A DNA stretch of 64,000 nt from Mycteria americana (Eukaryota > Chordata > Aves > Ciconiiformes > Ciconiidae), in NCBI RefSeq assembly GCF_035582795.1, contig NC_134367.1, positions 51,677,562 through 51,741,561 of the forward strand, read 5' to 3'. Below, piece by piece: positions 8,805 to 22,835 of the stretch. The notes beneath the pieces were generated by a model. That model was given only the letters and a program-made list of their open reading frames with translations. It was not told the origin of the DNA and did not search any database. Position 1 is the first letter of the stretch, and each line of letters starts with the position of its first letter. The position numbers were made by a program, and so were the translations under genes.

Positions 8805-9557
8805 CGGGGTCCCGGGGCCGCGGCGGAGCCGCCGCGCCGCCCCGACGGGCGGGCTGCCCGCGGAAGGGGGGGGTGGCGGCGGCTTTCCCCGACGGCAGCC
8901 GGCCGGGCGCTGCTGCTGGCCGTGCTGGTGGTCGCGCTGTCGCCTTTGCTTATTTTTTTATTTTAAGGGAGGGGGTAGGAAAAGTTTTGTCGCTGTCCTG
9001 TTGCTGTGTGCGAGCGGTGAGGGCTCCTAACTCTGGGAGCCGGGGAGACGCTGGAGCCGAGCTGGCTTCTCTGGTGCACAAGCACATAAGCAGGGAAAGA
9101 AAAAGAGGAGAAAAAACCCAGGAAAAAATATTTTTGAGGGTGGGGTTTTGTTTCGTTTTTTAAGTTGTAGGTACCTTTGGTGTAACTCGTACTGGAAAAA
9201 AGCAGAGTTGCTTTTATGCAGGGTCAGGCTGAGTCTGCTCAAATACAGCTCAAATACAGAACGACTCTAGTATTTGTGTCAAGAAATACCCCAGTGGTTT
9301 CCCACACGTTCCTCAAAGGCAATAGAGGGAAATTCGGGTCTTGACATTTCTTCATAAAGTTAATCAAAGCGTGGAGTTATTGGCTGCTCAGCCACGGGAA
9401 CGCTTGGTTTGCGTTTCCTGCGGTGCCAGTGTACGAGGGCACTGTCTACTGATAAATCCCGTATATCTGAGCATTTTCTGTCCGGCATTGCGACAGTTAG
9501 CAGCTAAGATTACTACCGTTTTAATAAGTGAGAAAAAAAAATAATTGGTTTTGTGGC

Positions 9558-9565
9558 TTGTTTAC
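9558..9565 (+). promoter_or_regulatory. Exact FOXO-type site (TTGTTTAC)
   Basis: This is a perfect match to the FOXO/DAF-16 binding element, 760 bp inside intron 1 and just beyond the CpG island. Other exact copies on either strand start at 18277, 25064, 25648, 31517, 44936 and 63982. Confidence 0.4.
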
Positions 9566-11540
9566 TTAGCGCATGCAAAAGCACGTTGCAGGCAGGCAGG
9601 GCGGGCTTCGCTCTCAAAGACAGAGTCTAATAAGGCCTACCAGGAGCCGGTGCTGCACGTAAAGCACATTTGAAGTGATTTCCGGAACTGTTTTTTTCTT
9701 CTCATTTTCCCTGTCCATCTATTAGTGTCTGTCGGATGCGGAAATGTCAGGTACTTGCAGCTATACAGAAATGCAGGTGCTGCTTGATGTCGATAACTGT
9801 TTGCAGCGGGAAATCCCGGTACGGTTCAGTTGCTGCCGAGGTCCAATGCTGGCAGCATCCGAGAATGAGTTTTTGAATGGAGAGCTGAAGGCGAATTTGC
9901 TGGGAAGTTTTATTGTGTTACAGAGAAATTCAGTTTCTTCTTTGAATCTCTCTAGCTTTGGATCAGGGGATAACTTACAGTATACAAATCGGTCAGAAAT
10001 ACTGTATGGATGAAACGTTTCTGGCAGTTTTCATATTAGCAGCCCTGTCTCATATTTTGGTGCCTGAGTAGGACTTGCTGCTAGGAATTGAAGTACAGCT
10101 GTATGATTTTTACCTTCCAAATGGAGCACTGTAGAGGAAGCATTTCACTGACAGACTTGTCTCGGGCTGGGGAAAATATAAACACAAAGTTTATCGGTAG
10201 CATAGCTAATTCAAGACAAGGCTTTTAAAAACACAGACCCTTTTTACAGCTTTTGCGTCTGTATTAGGTGTTGGATTTTGATCTGACTTTACAAGTGCGA
10301 CACGGAGTGTGATAAAGGGTTACGTCTTCCGATGACAGCCCGTGCCTTCGTAAGTTGTTTGGTTTCACGCAGAAGCAGTGGCTTTAGATGTCAGCTGCTA
10401 TGACAAATCCAGCCTTTTTATCTGATAGTTTGAATTTTCAGTAAATTCTCGATACTGGATTCAAACGAAGACTTATCACACGATGGGGCTTGATACTGTT
10501 TTGGCTGAATTTGGTGGCAAAACTCCCGTTCGCTTCAGCAGAAGCAGGATCTGGGCCATAACATGAAGTGCTTACGTTGATTAGTATGCTTAATACAGTC
10601 ACAATTTTTCTGACAATTTATACTGTTAATTTGATATTGATTCCTTTGCTGAGCAGCATTAACTGGTACTTGGAGCTAATTAAAATGTTAAAAACTTGGA
10701 TCCCTCGAGATTCCTCTGATATAATTTAGTTCAGAAGTTTCTCACAAGCCTTTAAGATGACCTTTCTCAGGAGATGCAAGCACACTGGTAGCAGAAAATT
10801 CTGCCTCTTTAATGACTGTGAGCTGTCTCTGGAAGTTAGGGTAAGGCGCTGGATCGGGTTAGCGGCGGGCGCAGTTGTGCGTGGGTGGTAGGGGCATACT
10901 GAAAGGGGCAAAGGAGAGGTCAGGAGCTAATAATTTGCCAGACATCCAAAACTGCAAAATTTAATTCCTTAGCAGGGCTAGAGTTTCTTTTAATGTATGC
11001 ATATACGTTCAGAAGAGGACTATTTCAGTTTCTTGGCTGGAACGTAAATTAGTTTGTGCAGAGGCAACACTCTTAAATAGAGACTCCATCTTAGTCTCCC
11101 GATGCTAAAACACATTATATGTTATTATCATCTTTGTTTCCCTCACAGGTAATGAATACAACTCTTCAGGAACTAATGTCAGCTTTTCACATCAGGCTTT
11201 TTCAGATTGCTAGTTACACTGAGATTTTAAATGAACAGAAGATAGTTCTGTATCAGAAGGCTTTTATCTTAATTTGGAATATTTTTACACAGCTAAGTTC
11301 GTCTTTGAAGGCAGCAAGCCCATTTAACAATATTCTGCTCTGGCACTGAGTGGGAAAATTGTCATTTTAAACAAAGGGAAGGAGAGAACTCGGTTTTATT
11401 ATCTTATGTATTATTATATATCAAATATTAATACTGTTTCCAGTGAGATGTGCTGAATACCATAATCTGTAAACATAGCTGGGATTATACTCCTCAAAAC
11501 AATTATTTTAAGAGCTATAAATTAAAGTTACAACTATCAC

Positions 11541-11562
11541 TTTTTTTTTTTTTTTTTTTTTT
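11541..11562 (+). repeat. 22-nt poly-T tract
   Basis: This is an uninterrupted T run in intron 1. Comparable runs occur at 35170-35185, 39812-39827, 61102-61117 and 63814-63831. No retrotransposed body is recognised beside it. Confidence 0.9.
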
Positions 11563-13079
11563 GCCTAGGGCATTAAAGCAGAAGTGAGTATTTCAGATGT
11601 GGTTAGGAAGGCATATATTACGTTTCCGCTAATTCAGATAAGGTTTGCCCAATACACCCTCCCCAACAATCTTCTTTGCTTCCCCCTCCCCCTGGCCCCG
11701 GTGGGACGTTAGCTAACCTAATACTGCCTGACAGCTAACTAGGGCAGTAGTGTACGGTGCATTGCTGTAGAGCTGGCACGCTGTGGACACCGTCGTGTGC
11801 CACGGGCAGCCTGGTTTGATACAATCCCGTACGCTTCCAAATCACTGGGAAGGGTTTAGGTGCATGCTTCCAATATCCGCTTACTGTCTTGAATACTTAT
11901 GGAGGGTCGGTATTTATATTTATCATCACTGGAGGGGGGAAAAGGTCTGAGGGTGAGCTGGTTTCACTGCTGTGCCAGGCTGCTGTTGCAGGTACTTCCA
12001 CAGAGCTCCTCGATGACCAGATCTACCTGTCTTTCGAAATTCAGGTATCCGTTACCCTGTCGATGTCCTGCACTCACAAAACTAGTGTGCTGACTTAAAC
12101 CCCAAGTTTTTCCCCCCACATATTTAGGGTGCAGTAACTCACTTCACTCAACACCCTTGAAATAGAAAACTGAAACACCTTTGTGTCCATGTATATAGTA
12201 GAGGGTGCCCGGTTTCACTGTAGCTTAAGTACTTCCATATCTCTTCCTATAATGTTATTTTGTAATTTCTTGCAGCACTATCTTGTGAAACAGTCTTTTC
12301 TACATGAAGAGTACACTAGGGGGACTATTTTCCTCTTTGTTAAGCAGTATGGCAAGACTATGAATCTGGTCCTGTATACACAGATACCAGCAATTCCCAA
12401 ATTTAAATGCAGCTGATTTGCTTTGATTTGTTTTTTATATCAGAAGCCTATTTGTTTTACACCTGTTGCATTCATCTTCCTCATGAAAGATAAATACTAG
12501 CCACTGGGATATTTACTTTGAAGAGAGATTTTTGTAAACTTCGTACATGGATATTTCATCATTCCTTACCATGTTTTATTGACCAATATGTACCGAAGGG
12601 CTGCAGTCCCTTCAGTGTAGCAAATGCACAGATCTCTTCTCTAATTATTGAGACTTGAAAAGACTTGAGAAATTTGCCAGCAATGTAGACAGATGTCTAA
12701 ATCTGTTAGCCAGATGCTGATATGCAAGATGTGTCGGACCTTTTTTATCATCTTTTTGCAAAGGATGTGGGAAGGAAGCAACACCACTCTCTGTTCTTCT
12801 TATTTCTTCTTCCTCGGAGTGGCACACAGCGTGCTTATCAGGAGTGGCAGCATAAAACTGGAGTTTGCATCAGTTCCATTTTTTCTTCTGCTGTCTTTTT
12901 TTCTTTTCTTTTTGAAAGACTCTGTTTCCCAGTTAACTGCTAGCATCAATATGTTTTCCGGCCTTCTAGTATATTCTTACTTTTTTTTTTTCCCCCTCTA
13001 ATTTTGAGCTGCCTCGTTCATCTGTACAGAAGGGTTTGGGTTACAAACTGTAGCCTGATTATTTTAAGTTTTGATCTAC

Positions 13080-13190
13080 CGAAGCGAGCACGGGTTTAAG
13101 CACGTGAATGGATCCTTGGGACTTCACTGGGATTACTTGTGTGCTTAAACTTACTGCTTAAGCATCTTACCTGATCAAAGCTTTACTATG
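13080..13190 (+). repeat. Old amniote interspersed repeat fragment
   Basis: The segment carries GTTTAAGCACGTGAATGG, then GGGACTTCACTGGGATTACT and GTGTGCTTAAACTTACTGCTTAAGC. This order recalls a widespread ancient amniote repeat in which TTAAGCAC blocks flank a self-complementary TTGACTTCAATGG-like core. I do not remember its database name with confidence. The copy is strongly diverged. Confidence 0.45.
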
Positions 13191-16100
13191 TTGTGCTTTA
13201 ACAAAATATTCAGTAACATTTGTAAGTGAATTTTGTGCTGAGCAATGTAGAGAGATGTGTGATTCCAGCCCCAAAGTCGAAACCGCTAGATAACAAGCTT
13301 CTTGCATCAAAGAGGAGTATACTTTAGTATCAGAGTAACAGATGACTTTTTAAACTTCCCAGTAGAAACCATACGTAGATATTAGCGCACATTATTATTT
13401 TATATCTGTAACGTACATCAAAGATCTCACTTTTCCCCAGCTCATGCAAGCAGGTGACAGCTATTAGAGGAGAGAGAGAGAGAGACACTGAGTAGCTCTC
13501 CCAGAATCATTGACATTGTTTGATCCACAGTGCGACAGTGAGGAGAACCTCCACTGAAGGACTTGTTAAATGCAGATATAAACACGTCGCCTCGTTGAAT
13601 GTCATCAGCTGCAAAGAGTCACAGGCTCTGATAAACTTAACTTTTGATGTGAATGGGAAACTTCCAGTGAATGATGCCAGATAGTATCGCTGTCAGGTAG
13701 ACCAGCGTGATAAATACTGGAATCAATGTTCCTCAGTTCTTTAGAGACAGAAGGTTACCTGAAACAGTCATGCAACATCGACATTGTCTGTAGTAGGTTA
13801 TTAGTGTCAATATTTGAGTATATTTAAAATAGGAAGCTTGAGAGTCAGAGGTTGGCTCCTACACTTACCTGCGTGTTTGAAAGTACACGGTTAATGCTAA
13901 TAAAAATTAAACCCCCTTAGTGGCTTTTATATCCGCTGTATTGTATTGGCTTGAACAAACACTGTCTGAGACTATCAGGCTGGGGAAGAAAGGCGTCCTG
14001 GAGCTCCTGCCCTGGCACGTCCTGCTTCTGCTTGGTTTTGTCCTGGTAAAGCGAGCGGTGTCTTACACGCGAGGCCATTTTGTATTCGGGTCATTTTGGT
14101 GGTGCTACACCACTTTGCTGTAATCCTGGGAGATTAGGGGAGGCTGGGCACGTGCTGGTGCATTTAGAAAGGCGAGTGATTAGGGTTAGCCCGGTGGTTT
14201 TGTGAAAGCTCTTTGTGCTGACGTGGGCAAAGTAGAAACCTGGCGTCCCTTGCAGAAGGCGGGCAGCGCTGGGGCGGGTGCAGCCCCCCACACCCCCCCG
14301 CAGCGGCCGGGTTGTTTTCAGCCAACTCGCGTGGGGTGAATGGGGAGAACAAGCGTGAAATCACCCCAGAAAATTACGGTGGGTGCGCTGTGTTCAAAGG
14401 GAGGCCGAAGGGATTGCCTTGGAGATAAGGGAAAACTGAGGATAAACAGCCAAGGCATTTCTCTAGGTGGCAGCCTCCTAAAGGTGCCCTGCAAGATTTT
14501 GGCAGCCAGCTATTTTGCGTGGAAGTATGGAAAATCTTTTGTGAGGATTGTTTCTTATTTGCAATGCAATTACAGTGGGTCTTAGCGTAGTGGCGGCTTG
14601 CCAAGGGAGAAACTGAAAGTGTTTCCTAATGCAAGTTGTTACTTAGACTAAAATCTTTGCGTGTTCCTATTTCTCTCCCGCTTTTTTAAAAGCCTTACTA
14701 CTATCTCTGTCACAGAAAATGTGCCCAAGGGCAGGGTTATAAAATGGCAGCGTTAGTTTGTTTTAAAGGCACGAGGCTCTCCGCGTTTCGAGGCAGACTC
14801 TCTGGCGAGGGCGAGCTCTGAGCACCCTCCTGCTGCTGTTTCGTTCCTCTCGCCACGAAAACCTGTGATTCCCAGTCAGTGCTGGAAAGTGGCCGCAGCC
14901 TCGCCAGGTCCCGGGGCGGGAGGTGCACCCAGGTCCCGCAGCACGTAGCGAGCATCCCGATAAAGGCCCGCCTGATAACACAGTGCTCGGGGAGCTGCAG
15001 GGTTTTTTTGATGTGGCTTTTCTTGGGGCTGACAATACGTGCCTGGTGCAGTGGTTCGAGAGCAAAATGAAGTGTTTAAGTAATGTGCACAGCCATTCAG
15101 TTTGCGGTAGTGCTGGCTCGGCACACCATGAGTTAAGCGAAGATTATGCTTAACCTTTTATTTGCTCTTTTTTTGTGCTTCTACAAACTTAGACTGTTCT
15201 TTTCTGTTACAATTTCCTGAGCATTGCCACACACTAAGCTTGGAAAATGAGGTGCATTTAGCCAATTTATGGCCTGACATATGTTAGTTAACATTAATTA
15301 CCTGCTTGAATAGTCCATTTAGCACTTATTATTAAAAAGTGGCTTGTCTACAGAAGGGGATTTTCCTTCAGAGCGAGATGTTTTGTTCCAACTTGCTTCA
15401 GACAAAGTCAGGATGGAGTATCCCGTGCTTCTCTGCACAGCTATACCAGTTTCCTGATGTTCCAGTTGTGTGTGTGGGATACCACTGCACCACTGACAGG
15501 CATCAACTCCTTACCCATGTGTATCTGACGTCTATTTGACATTGCCTTAGCTTTCCCAAGCAAACCAGTGTGCTTCCAAGCAGTTTTTGCTAGTGGTGGG
15601 TACAGCTCTTGCTCCTCTGATTGAGGCAGCTGGAGGAAGAGCCATGCTTCTCAGCTTGCCAGGAACTGCAGGGAGATCTGGAAGCCTGTGGTGTTGTGGC
15701 CTCAGCCCCTCTTTGGGGTGGATGAGTAGGAAAAGCTCAGGTGTGCAGGGCTGGAGGGGGTGCGTAGGAGTTGCCGGGGCACACAGGGGTGCCCTGCATG
15801 GAGGGCATCTTCAGCTCTACATGGCCAAGGATGATGGACCTTGAGGTTCCCGCAGCCATTGAGAGCAGGCCACCACTGGAGTGAAGCATGGTCTCCAACA
15901 ACAGCAGGTTATGTCTTGCTGTATTCATCAGCCACGTTATCTAAATTATCTCCTGGGCAATGCGTTGGGCAAAGGTTGTCACAGGTCATTAGTCTAAAAC
16001 CTGTGAGATGGGGGGGAGTAACAAGCAGAGAGCACTCATTCCATTTCCAAATACCAATATTTAACCCCCCCCCTCCATTCCTCAATTTCCCATCCCCCAA

Positions 16101-17841
16101 TTCCTCACTCCTGTCTTGGGAGACTCCAGGGACATTATGTCCTACTTCACCTTCTCCATCCTTCCCTTCATAACACCAGCCGGGGGGGTTGCATGGTGCA
16201 TGGGGTGCCTCCCACCCCCATGGGGTGGGAAATGGAGGGCTGGCTCATAACTATGCAGGGCATGTTGCAGAGTGTAGCTGCATTTCGGCTGGGGATACAG
16301 CGTGGAGGTGATGAGGCTACAGGACTGACGAAGAGCAATTTCAGGGCTGGGAACAGGGGCTGGGAACAGGGTGAGGGGTTGGGAACAAGTGAGTGATTGC
16401 GTTAGTGCTCTGCCTCATCCCTGTGGTGAAGTAGCAAGGGGGCTGCCTTTCAGTGGGGCTGAAGGAGAGGAGCATCGCTGTGTCACCATGGGTTTTTGCC
16501 AGAGTGGTTCCTCCTGATGCTGTGCCTAGCTGTGCGGTCCGGGAGGAGCCAGTCTTGCCCTGCAAAGCCAGAGTCCTTTCTCTGGGCCACCCCCATTGCA
16601 CGTTTGCTCAAGGACTGATACGCTTGTAACGCTGCTTTGCAGGGAATTTGAGGCAGGTCAGGAGTTAACAGCATTGGTGTCTTGTTAATGACTCTCTGTG
16701 TGTGTCCTACCTGGACTTTGCTTATTGAGGCAATTTTCTTTATCTGTACACTGGTACCTATTAAAAATAAAGGCTATTTAAATACTTCTACTGATATAAA
16801 ACACCTTTGTAGGATCTCGCTGACAGAGAAATGCCTTTCTGGGGATTTGAACTGGTAAAGAAATGCCTTGTGAAAATTAGCTTTTATAACAGACTTGTGC
16901 TAACGAATTGAATGGATTGCTTGCTCGATCGCAACACGATATGTACTTAAGAGCTGAATTATGAAATGCTGGGTTTCCACTTGAACATGTTTATTTGGCA
17001 AGGTATTTTTTTGCTTTTCTTTATTATTTTTTCCCTGCTGTTGAAGTTGCCGCTCGTTACGTGTAAAGGGATGTGCGAGGGAGGCACGCGCTGGGACAGG
17101 ACGGCAGAGGCGGATTATTGCTGGAGGGCTGGAGGAAGGTCCACTTGAAGCGAGGAGGACGGCGTGCGGCACCGACAGCTTGTTGTCAGGGCCTTTGCAG
17201 CTTGTGCCTCCAGGTCTCCCGGAGAGTGCTGCCTGCCAGTTTTGGGGGGCAGGAGGCTGCTCACAGTGGGTGTGGGGCTCTGCCTGTGCAATCTCCGGCT
17301 GCTGTACACCTGAGTGCTGCCTGTGGTCAGATGCGTTTCCATGGGGTGAGTCACTGGATCATGCTACTTCTGCATGCCTTTGCCCACCACCCATGCCGAG
17401 GTGAAGGGTGGGTCTGTGCTGACGTCTCCATGCCAAAATCCAGTCGAGAGCTCCGGAATGAGGGCAGGAGGCAGGAGCACTGCCAAAGGTGCTGTTTTTC
17501 TCCTTTGACACCTGCCTCTGAGGCTGCCTTCAGCTTTGCGTTGTGCTATGGGTCTGCCTGGAGGCTGCTCGTAACCCAGCCCTCTGCCTTGCAGTGCTTT
17601 CAGGCCAGCACACCTCCCCATCCCTGGCTTCCTGAGACCTTTGGCTCTCCCTAGGGAGCAGCGGAGGCCACGGGGACGCCCAGGATTGTGACCAGCAGGT
17701 GGGATGCAGTCCTAGGAAAAAAGTTTTCGGTAGGTTTGCTGGCTCCTGAGTCGCATGAGCAGAAAAGGGCAGGTCCGGGCTGGATGCCAGCACTTGAACG
17801 GGGAGGTAACATCTGCTTATCCCGACCCCAGAGGAGTGGGA

Positions 17842-17879
17842 GGCAGCAGATAAGTCGGAAGGCAGCAGATAAGTCGGAA
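17842..17879 (+). repeat. Perfect 19-bp tandem duplication
   Basis: The unit GGCAGCAGATAAGTCGGAA occurs twice with no mismatch (17842-17860 and 17861-17879) and is followed by a partial third start. Perfect identity suggests a recent slippage event; the unit carries a GATAAG core. Confidence 0.95.
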
Positions 17880-20800
17880 GGCTGATGAGGACAGAGGGTG
17901 TTCTCCTGGGGGAGGACAGATAGAGGAGCACCCAAACACAGCGGCACACGTCTGCTTGGGCTTCTGGCTGCTGCAACTGCTCAGTCCAAAGCAATTCGTA
18001 GTGGGAATGAAAACTGGTTTGCATGGATGCAGCCCGGTTTACGATGGTGCAACTTCCATGGGTACATGAAGTAAAGAGAGCAGGGTCTGACTCTTGTCCC
18101 TGCTAAAGGCCGTGTTAAAGCAGCAGAGTGGGGCTCTGCTACGGTGCCGCAGCAGCGTGCATTTGCATTAATGTGAGTAAGACTCAAGCCTGCGGTGCTT
18201 AAAATCCTGGTTGCAGCTGAGCCTGGACTCCCAGTGAGGACGGAGCATGACCAGGGAGTAACAGTGTTGCACTTAAGTAAACAAAGCTTTGTTTGAAAAC
18301 ATACTAGTTACCTAATAATATTCTAATACAAACTACTCTCCTAGTCTAGACAGCCAGCACCTCTGATACTGTAGATGATTTGCCCTTATAACTTAGTGTT
18401 TTCTCATGCTGTACCATGTTGGTTTCTGCGTTTTTTCCAAAATAGGATGAAGAAGAATAAATACATTATTCTAAAGAAATAATTTTAGGACACGCCTTGC
18501 AGGGCCATATTTGTTTTATGTAGAATGTGGACTGAATTATCTTGATATATACTCCAGTTATGTGTCAGTGCTCTTAAAACCTGCTGTATTTGTTATTTTT
18601 TTCTCTCCATGCTAGTTCTTCAAGCAGATATTTCATCTCTCCGAAGACATGTTATGACCAAAGTTAGTCCCACTTTCTCACACGAAATTTGCAGTATAAA
18701 CGTACCTTAAAATGCGAGACTTAATCCAGATCAAAAGTTTCTGACTTTGCGGGTATTTGTGAAGTCAGGCTGTGAACCCCTATCTTGTGTAAATATATTT
18801 GCTAGTACTTCATGGAGGATTTATCAGTTTCATATATAAAGTTCTAGATACGCTTAGTACATAAATTTGGCGTCTGATAAGTGAGAACAGCACTCAACAA
18901 AGAATGTCTTTGTGTGAGACTCTCACAGGCTCCCACATTATCACCTTTTTTGCTGACTGGTTTTGTGCTGAGAGCAGTGATGTGGTTTTCTGAAAGCCTG
19001 TAACCTACTGTTTGTTCTGCAAAACTGCTCCGGACCTTAACTAATTTTCAGAGAATGTTTTTTTCCAGGAATTCGTAGGAGAAGGTGACGCCAGTTCAAG
19101 TCGTGTCCTGAGATGCTTGTAAGCTGAGACACGTAGAGCTGCTGTCCCTGTTTTTGTGCAACACGATCTGTTGTGTTTAAAAGTTTCACTGTATGGGGGA
19201 ACTCAAAACCATTTGTCTGAGATGTCAGGTTTCAGAGTGAATGGTGCTTCTTTAAGTATTCATCAAGACCTACAATGGGAGGCTGCTGGTCCTACGATGC
19301 CTTTGTAGGAGAACAGTGTTGGCACCAAGAATGATGCTGCCACTGAGGAGCTGTAAAAACTCCAAAGCATTTTGTGAATCTTGTGCAAGCTTCTGCGTTT
19401 GCATAGCCTGAGCCATATATGTGGCTCAGATAAATGGGCCACATCTAAAATCTTCCATTTTTCAAATGGAAATCATGTCAGAGCTCTGCATGGATTGGAC
19501 CAGAGGTTTCCAGCCTAGTTTGTGTAGCAGCCAAAAGCTTCGAACCTAATACTATTATTTTCATCATGGTGTTGACAGTGCTGGCTTCCCATAGCATGTT
19601 GAGATTTATTTCTTGCCCCATTGCTCTTACAACCTGGTTCATGCACAGCAAAAATACTTCTGATTAAAAGGTACTAGAAGGTTTGCACACTTGGGGTAGG
19701 AGAGAAATCTTTTATGAGAAGCTGTTTTTTAGAAAGCTCTGGGGAAGGGAGCCGTGTTCTTAAGAAGGTATCTGAAAACCAATAGTGAGGCCATTTTACA
19801 TACAAAAAAGAGGGAAAGTGCGTAGGCCATGAGGTAGTGGCATATGGGGCTGGAAGGAGGAAGGATTCTGTGAACTAGCAGTAGGGAGTAAATCAACTTG
19901 ATGTATGTTCGTAGACATCTGATGTCTACTGGGCCTAGTGGGGTAGCTTGGAGCAGGTGGAAGAAGCATACTGTTTACCTAATTAGAAACATAAATAAAA
20001 TCTTTCCAACATTTTTTTCTAAATTGAAATGCATTTGAAGCATATGTCAGACTTCTCACATCCAGGAAAGATCTCTAAAACCCTGCCGTTCCCCAGGGAG
20101 GCTGTTTCTAGCCCACCTTCTTCAGGGCTCTGCCAGGCAGCAGGTCCTCCTGGTCGGAGGATGGAGTGGGATGTGCATTAGCAGTTGGAGATGTTGGGGT
20201 TCTTCCTGAGCACATCTGTACTCCTCTCTAATCAGTGGGAAAAGCTCTGTCATTTGAGGTGATAGACCATGGAATTGGAAAAACCAAAGAAAACAATCAT
20301 AGTTTAAATAATTGAAGATAGGATTTCACCTCTGTGTATTTCTTGAGAAGTTGGTGATGGTGGGGAGCAGGGCCTGGGCTTCTGTACAGTCAGAGCAGCT
20401 CCATATCTCCAGTGTATTTTAGACACCGAGGAGACAAAGATGATGCTAATTGCAAGAGCAACTACTTAACTGCTTTGTATTATGTTTGAAATGAAGGGGG
20501 AATAACGCTGATTGAATGACCTATTTTGACTTTCTCAGTATAATATGTTTAATGTTTTAGTCTTTTTCTGGACAGTGAATTATAATTTTATCAAATCCTG
20601 CTGGAAATGAATATGTTGCTGGGCAAAGTATTTTATCCTCGCAGTTTTAACTGCAGAATTACCTCTTGCCGCTTGACTCAGTGGCAGGAGTTTTCTCTTT
20701 CAGCTGGAAAGATCTTTTGCTATGCAACACAGTGACAGCAGGTTTTTTTAATACAAAATAGGGACCTGTCAGGAAGAATATAAAATAGGGCACTGAAGGA

Positions 20801-22499
20801 GTCTAATTTAGGAGGAGAAAGGGCATAAATCTCCACCTCTCTCTGATGACAGAAGGCCAAAGTAGAGCAGAAACATTTCCCTGCTTGTAAAATGCTGGTC
20901 CTGATACCAGAGAAGTTGTTCTGTGAAGGGCACAGCTGTATCTAACCTCCTTACAAGTTTTTCGACATTATTTTCGGTACGTAACTGGATGTTACATAAG
21001 GGGATTCTTAGACAACGAAGCACCTCTGTTAGGGTCTGCTCTGCTTATTGTGTTGTTACAGAAATTGTTTGCTGTTTTGGACCAGTGTCAGGCAGAATAA
21101 TACTGAATAAGTCCCAGATGAATGTGGGTGGTGAGAGGAGAAAAATTACTTCAAATAAAGAGGGGTATTATCAACTGAGCAGCCAGTGTTGATCCTATGG
21201 TGCTGTAAAATGGAAGCAGGAAAAATAGTCTTTTTTTTCTTTTTTTTTTAAAGATGGCAAATCTTAGCTGAAAAATCCGTTCTGACCAGAATTGGGTACC
21301 CAACTTAAACTTGCAGCAAATTGGCATCAGTGCAGCAGCGCTGCGAAGTATTGAGAGGGAGAACAGAAGTGCAAACAAGTCTCCAAAGCTTGAGAGGATC
21401 CTCAGATTCTTTATCCATTTAGGACAACATGACCTGTAGCGTCACTTGCAGCTGCTGGATCCAAGAGTATAAATAGTGAAAAGAACACTGATTTGGCCAG
21501 GATAAAATGTTCATTTTGGTTTTTTCCAACAGCTGTGTCGGGACTTAACCCTGGCAAAAACTTCTCACGTGTCGTTTTTTATTCAGGCTCATACTAAGCA
21601 TGTGGAATGACAATGTTCTCTAATTGAAGAAAAAAAAAAGAAAAAAAGTAGTGAATTGAGAATTAGTGTGGATTTGGTGTCCCCTCAGCCTGAAGGAAAA
21701 ATAGTTTGCTTGAACAGTATGATAGCAGTAGTTTGAGAAATTAAGTATGGATTTTCTTCGATCATAGTTGAATCATAACATCGTACTAAATTTATCCAGT
21801 CTTGAGTGCCTGGTTTCTGGTTTGACATTTTCGTTGGATGGTTGTTGGTTGGTTGGGTTTTTTTTTTGTAAAAAAAAAAAGCTCTGCATGGGCTGAGAGA
21901 CGATAGTTCCCTTATTTTCTGCAGGAAACTCTATCAGGTATCAAACCACTGATTCTTCCAGGTGGGTTCGGGGGTGCGGGGGCCAGCAGCTTTCTCCCTA
22001 GAAGCACCACGATACAGGGGTGGGTTCGAGCAATGCCAGTGATGGGCCTTTCCCATTTTCCGGGAGTGGACAGGGAGTAGGAAAGTTGGATTTCTCATGG
22101 CTTGACCATTAACTGCAGATTGCTGGAGTATCTCTGTGGATAGTTCTCACTGTTCAGTGAAGTGCCGAGCAGAAGTACTAAGTAAGAGCGTACTTCATTT
22201 ATACGAAAATCTGCACTGGAAAAATGTTTCAATATAAAAGCCAAGTGCTCGGGAAGTACAAAATGTCAGAAATAGAGTTGCCTCTAACACTTGAAATTAC
22301 TTCTCATGCTGGCTATGACACCATCATTAGTAACGAGCTCACACACTCTATCCACCCCCAGACTCCTTGTCGGGCTGGATGCTTCAAGGGGTATTCAGGG
22401 TTTCGGCTCATCCCCCGTGATCTCTGTGTGGGCCCTGTGCCATATCTGTTGCACTCAGCTCTGAGTAAATAAATACGCCCTTCCTGGTGTGCTCGTGTG

Positions 22500-22835
22500 T
22501 GTCATTCACCTCCCCAGTATCCGTGGGCTTCCCCGATGGGCACCGTCCCAGCCCTGCATCCTCTTCTCCCCTCCCCAAGCTCCTTGCCCCCCGCGGCCTC
22601 CTCTCCCAGCCTCCTTTCCTGCGATTTCCATTCCAGCTCCATGCATCCCTCCTTCTTTTTCCTGTGATCTCCCGCCCCTCTGCCCACCTCCTCTGGTTTC
22701 CAGATCTGCTCTCCTTGACCAGCTTGCCTGTTTTTTTTTTGTCCAGCTCCCCATTCCACATTTTTCCCCTGCCCCAGGATTCCCTATTTCCCATGTCTTG
22801 CCTATCCCAGGCCACTTATCCTGTTTCTAATCCCA
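22500..22835 (+). repeat. Pyrimidine-rich low-complexity block
   Basis: In the three central 60-base rows, 77-85 percent of plus-strand bases are C or T by direct count. The block produces several overlapping stop-free frames on both strands that are not genes. Confidence 0.85.

Larger units (their letters stand above)
6390..8960 (+). promoter_or_regulatory. FOXO3: FOXO3 main CpG island and promoter
   Basis: A 2.5-kb CpG-dense block covers the region upstream of the start codon, the coding exon and the start of intron 1. It contains many GC boxes around 6560-6800, three CCGTG units at 6804-6818 and a weak TATA-like TATAAC at 6848. It has no strong TATA box, so initiation is probably dispersed. 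The exact start site cannot be read from sequence. Human FOXO3 has two leader forms, one with an extra non-coding exon, so several start sites here would be unsurprising. Confidence 0.85.

Noticed and set aside
19409..19428. Near-palindrome TGAGCCATATATGTGGCTCA, considered as a serum response element
   Set aside because: The spacing between CC and GG is eight bases rather than the six needed for a CArG box, and the palindrome is imperfect at the centre.
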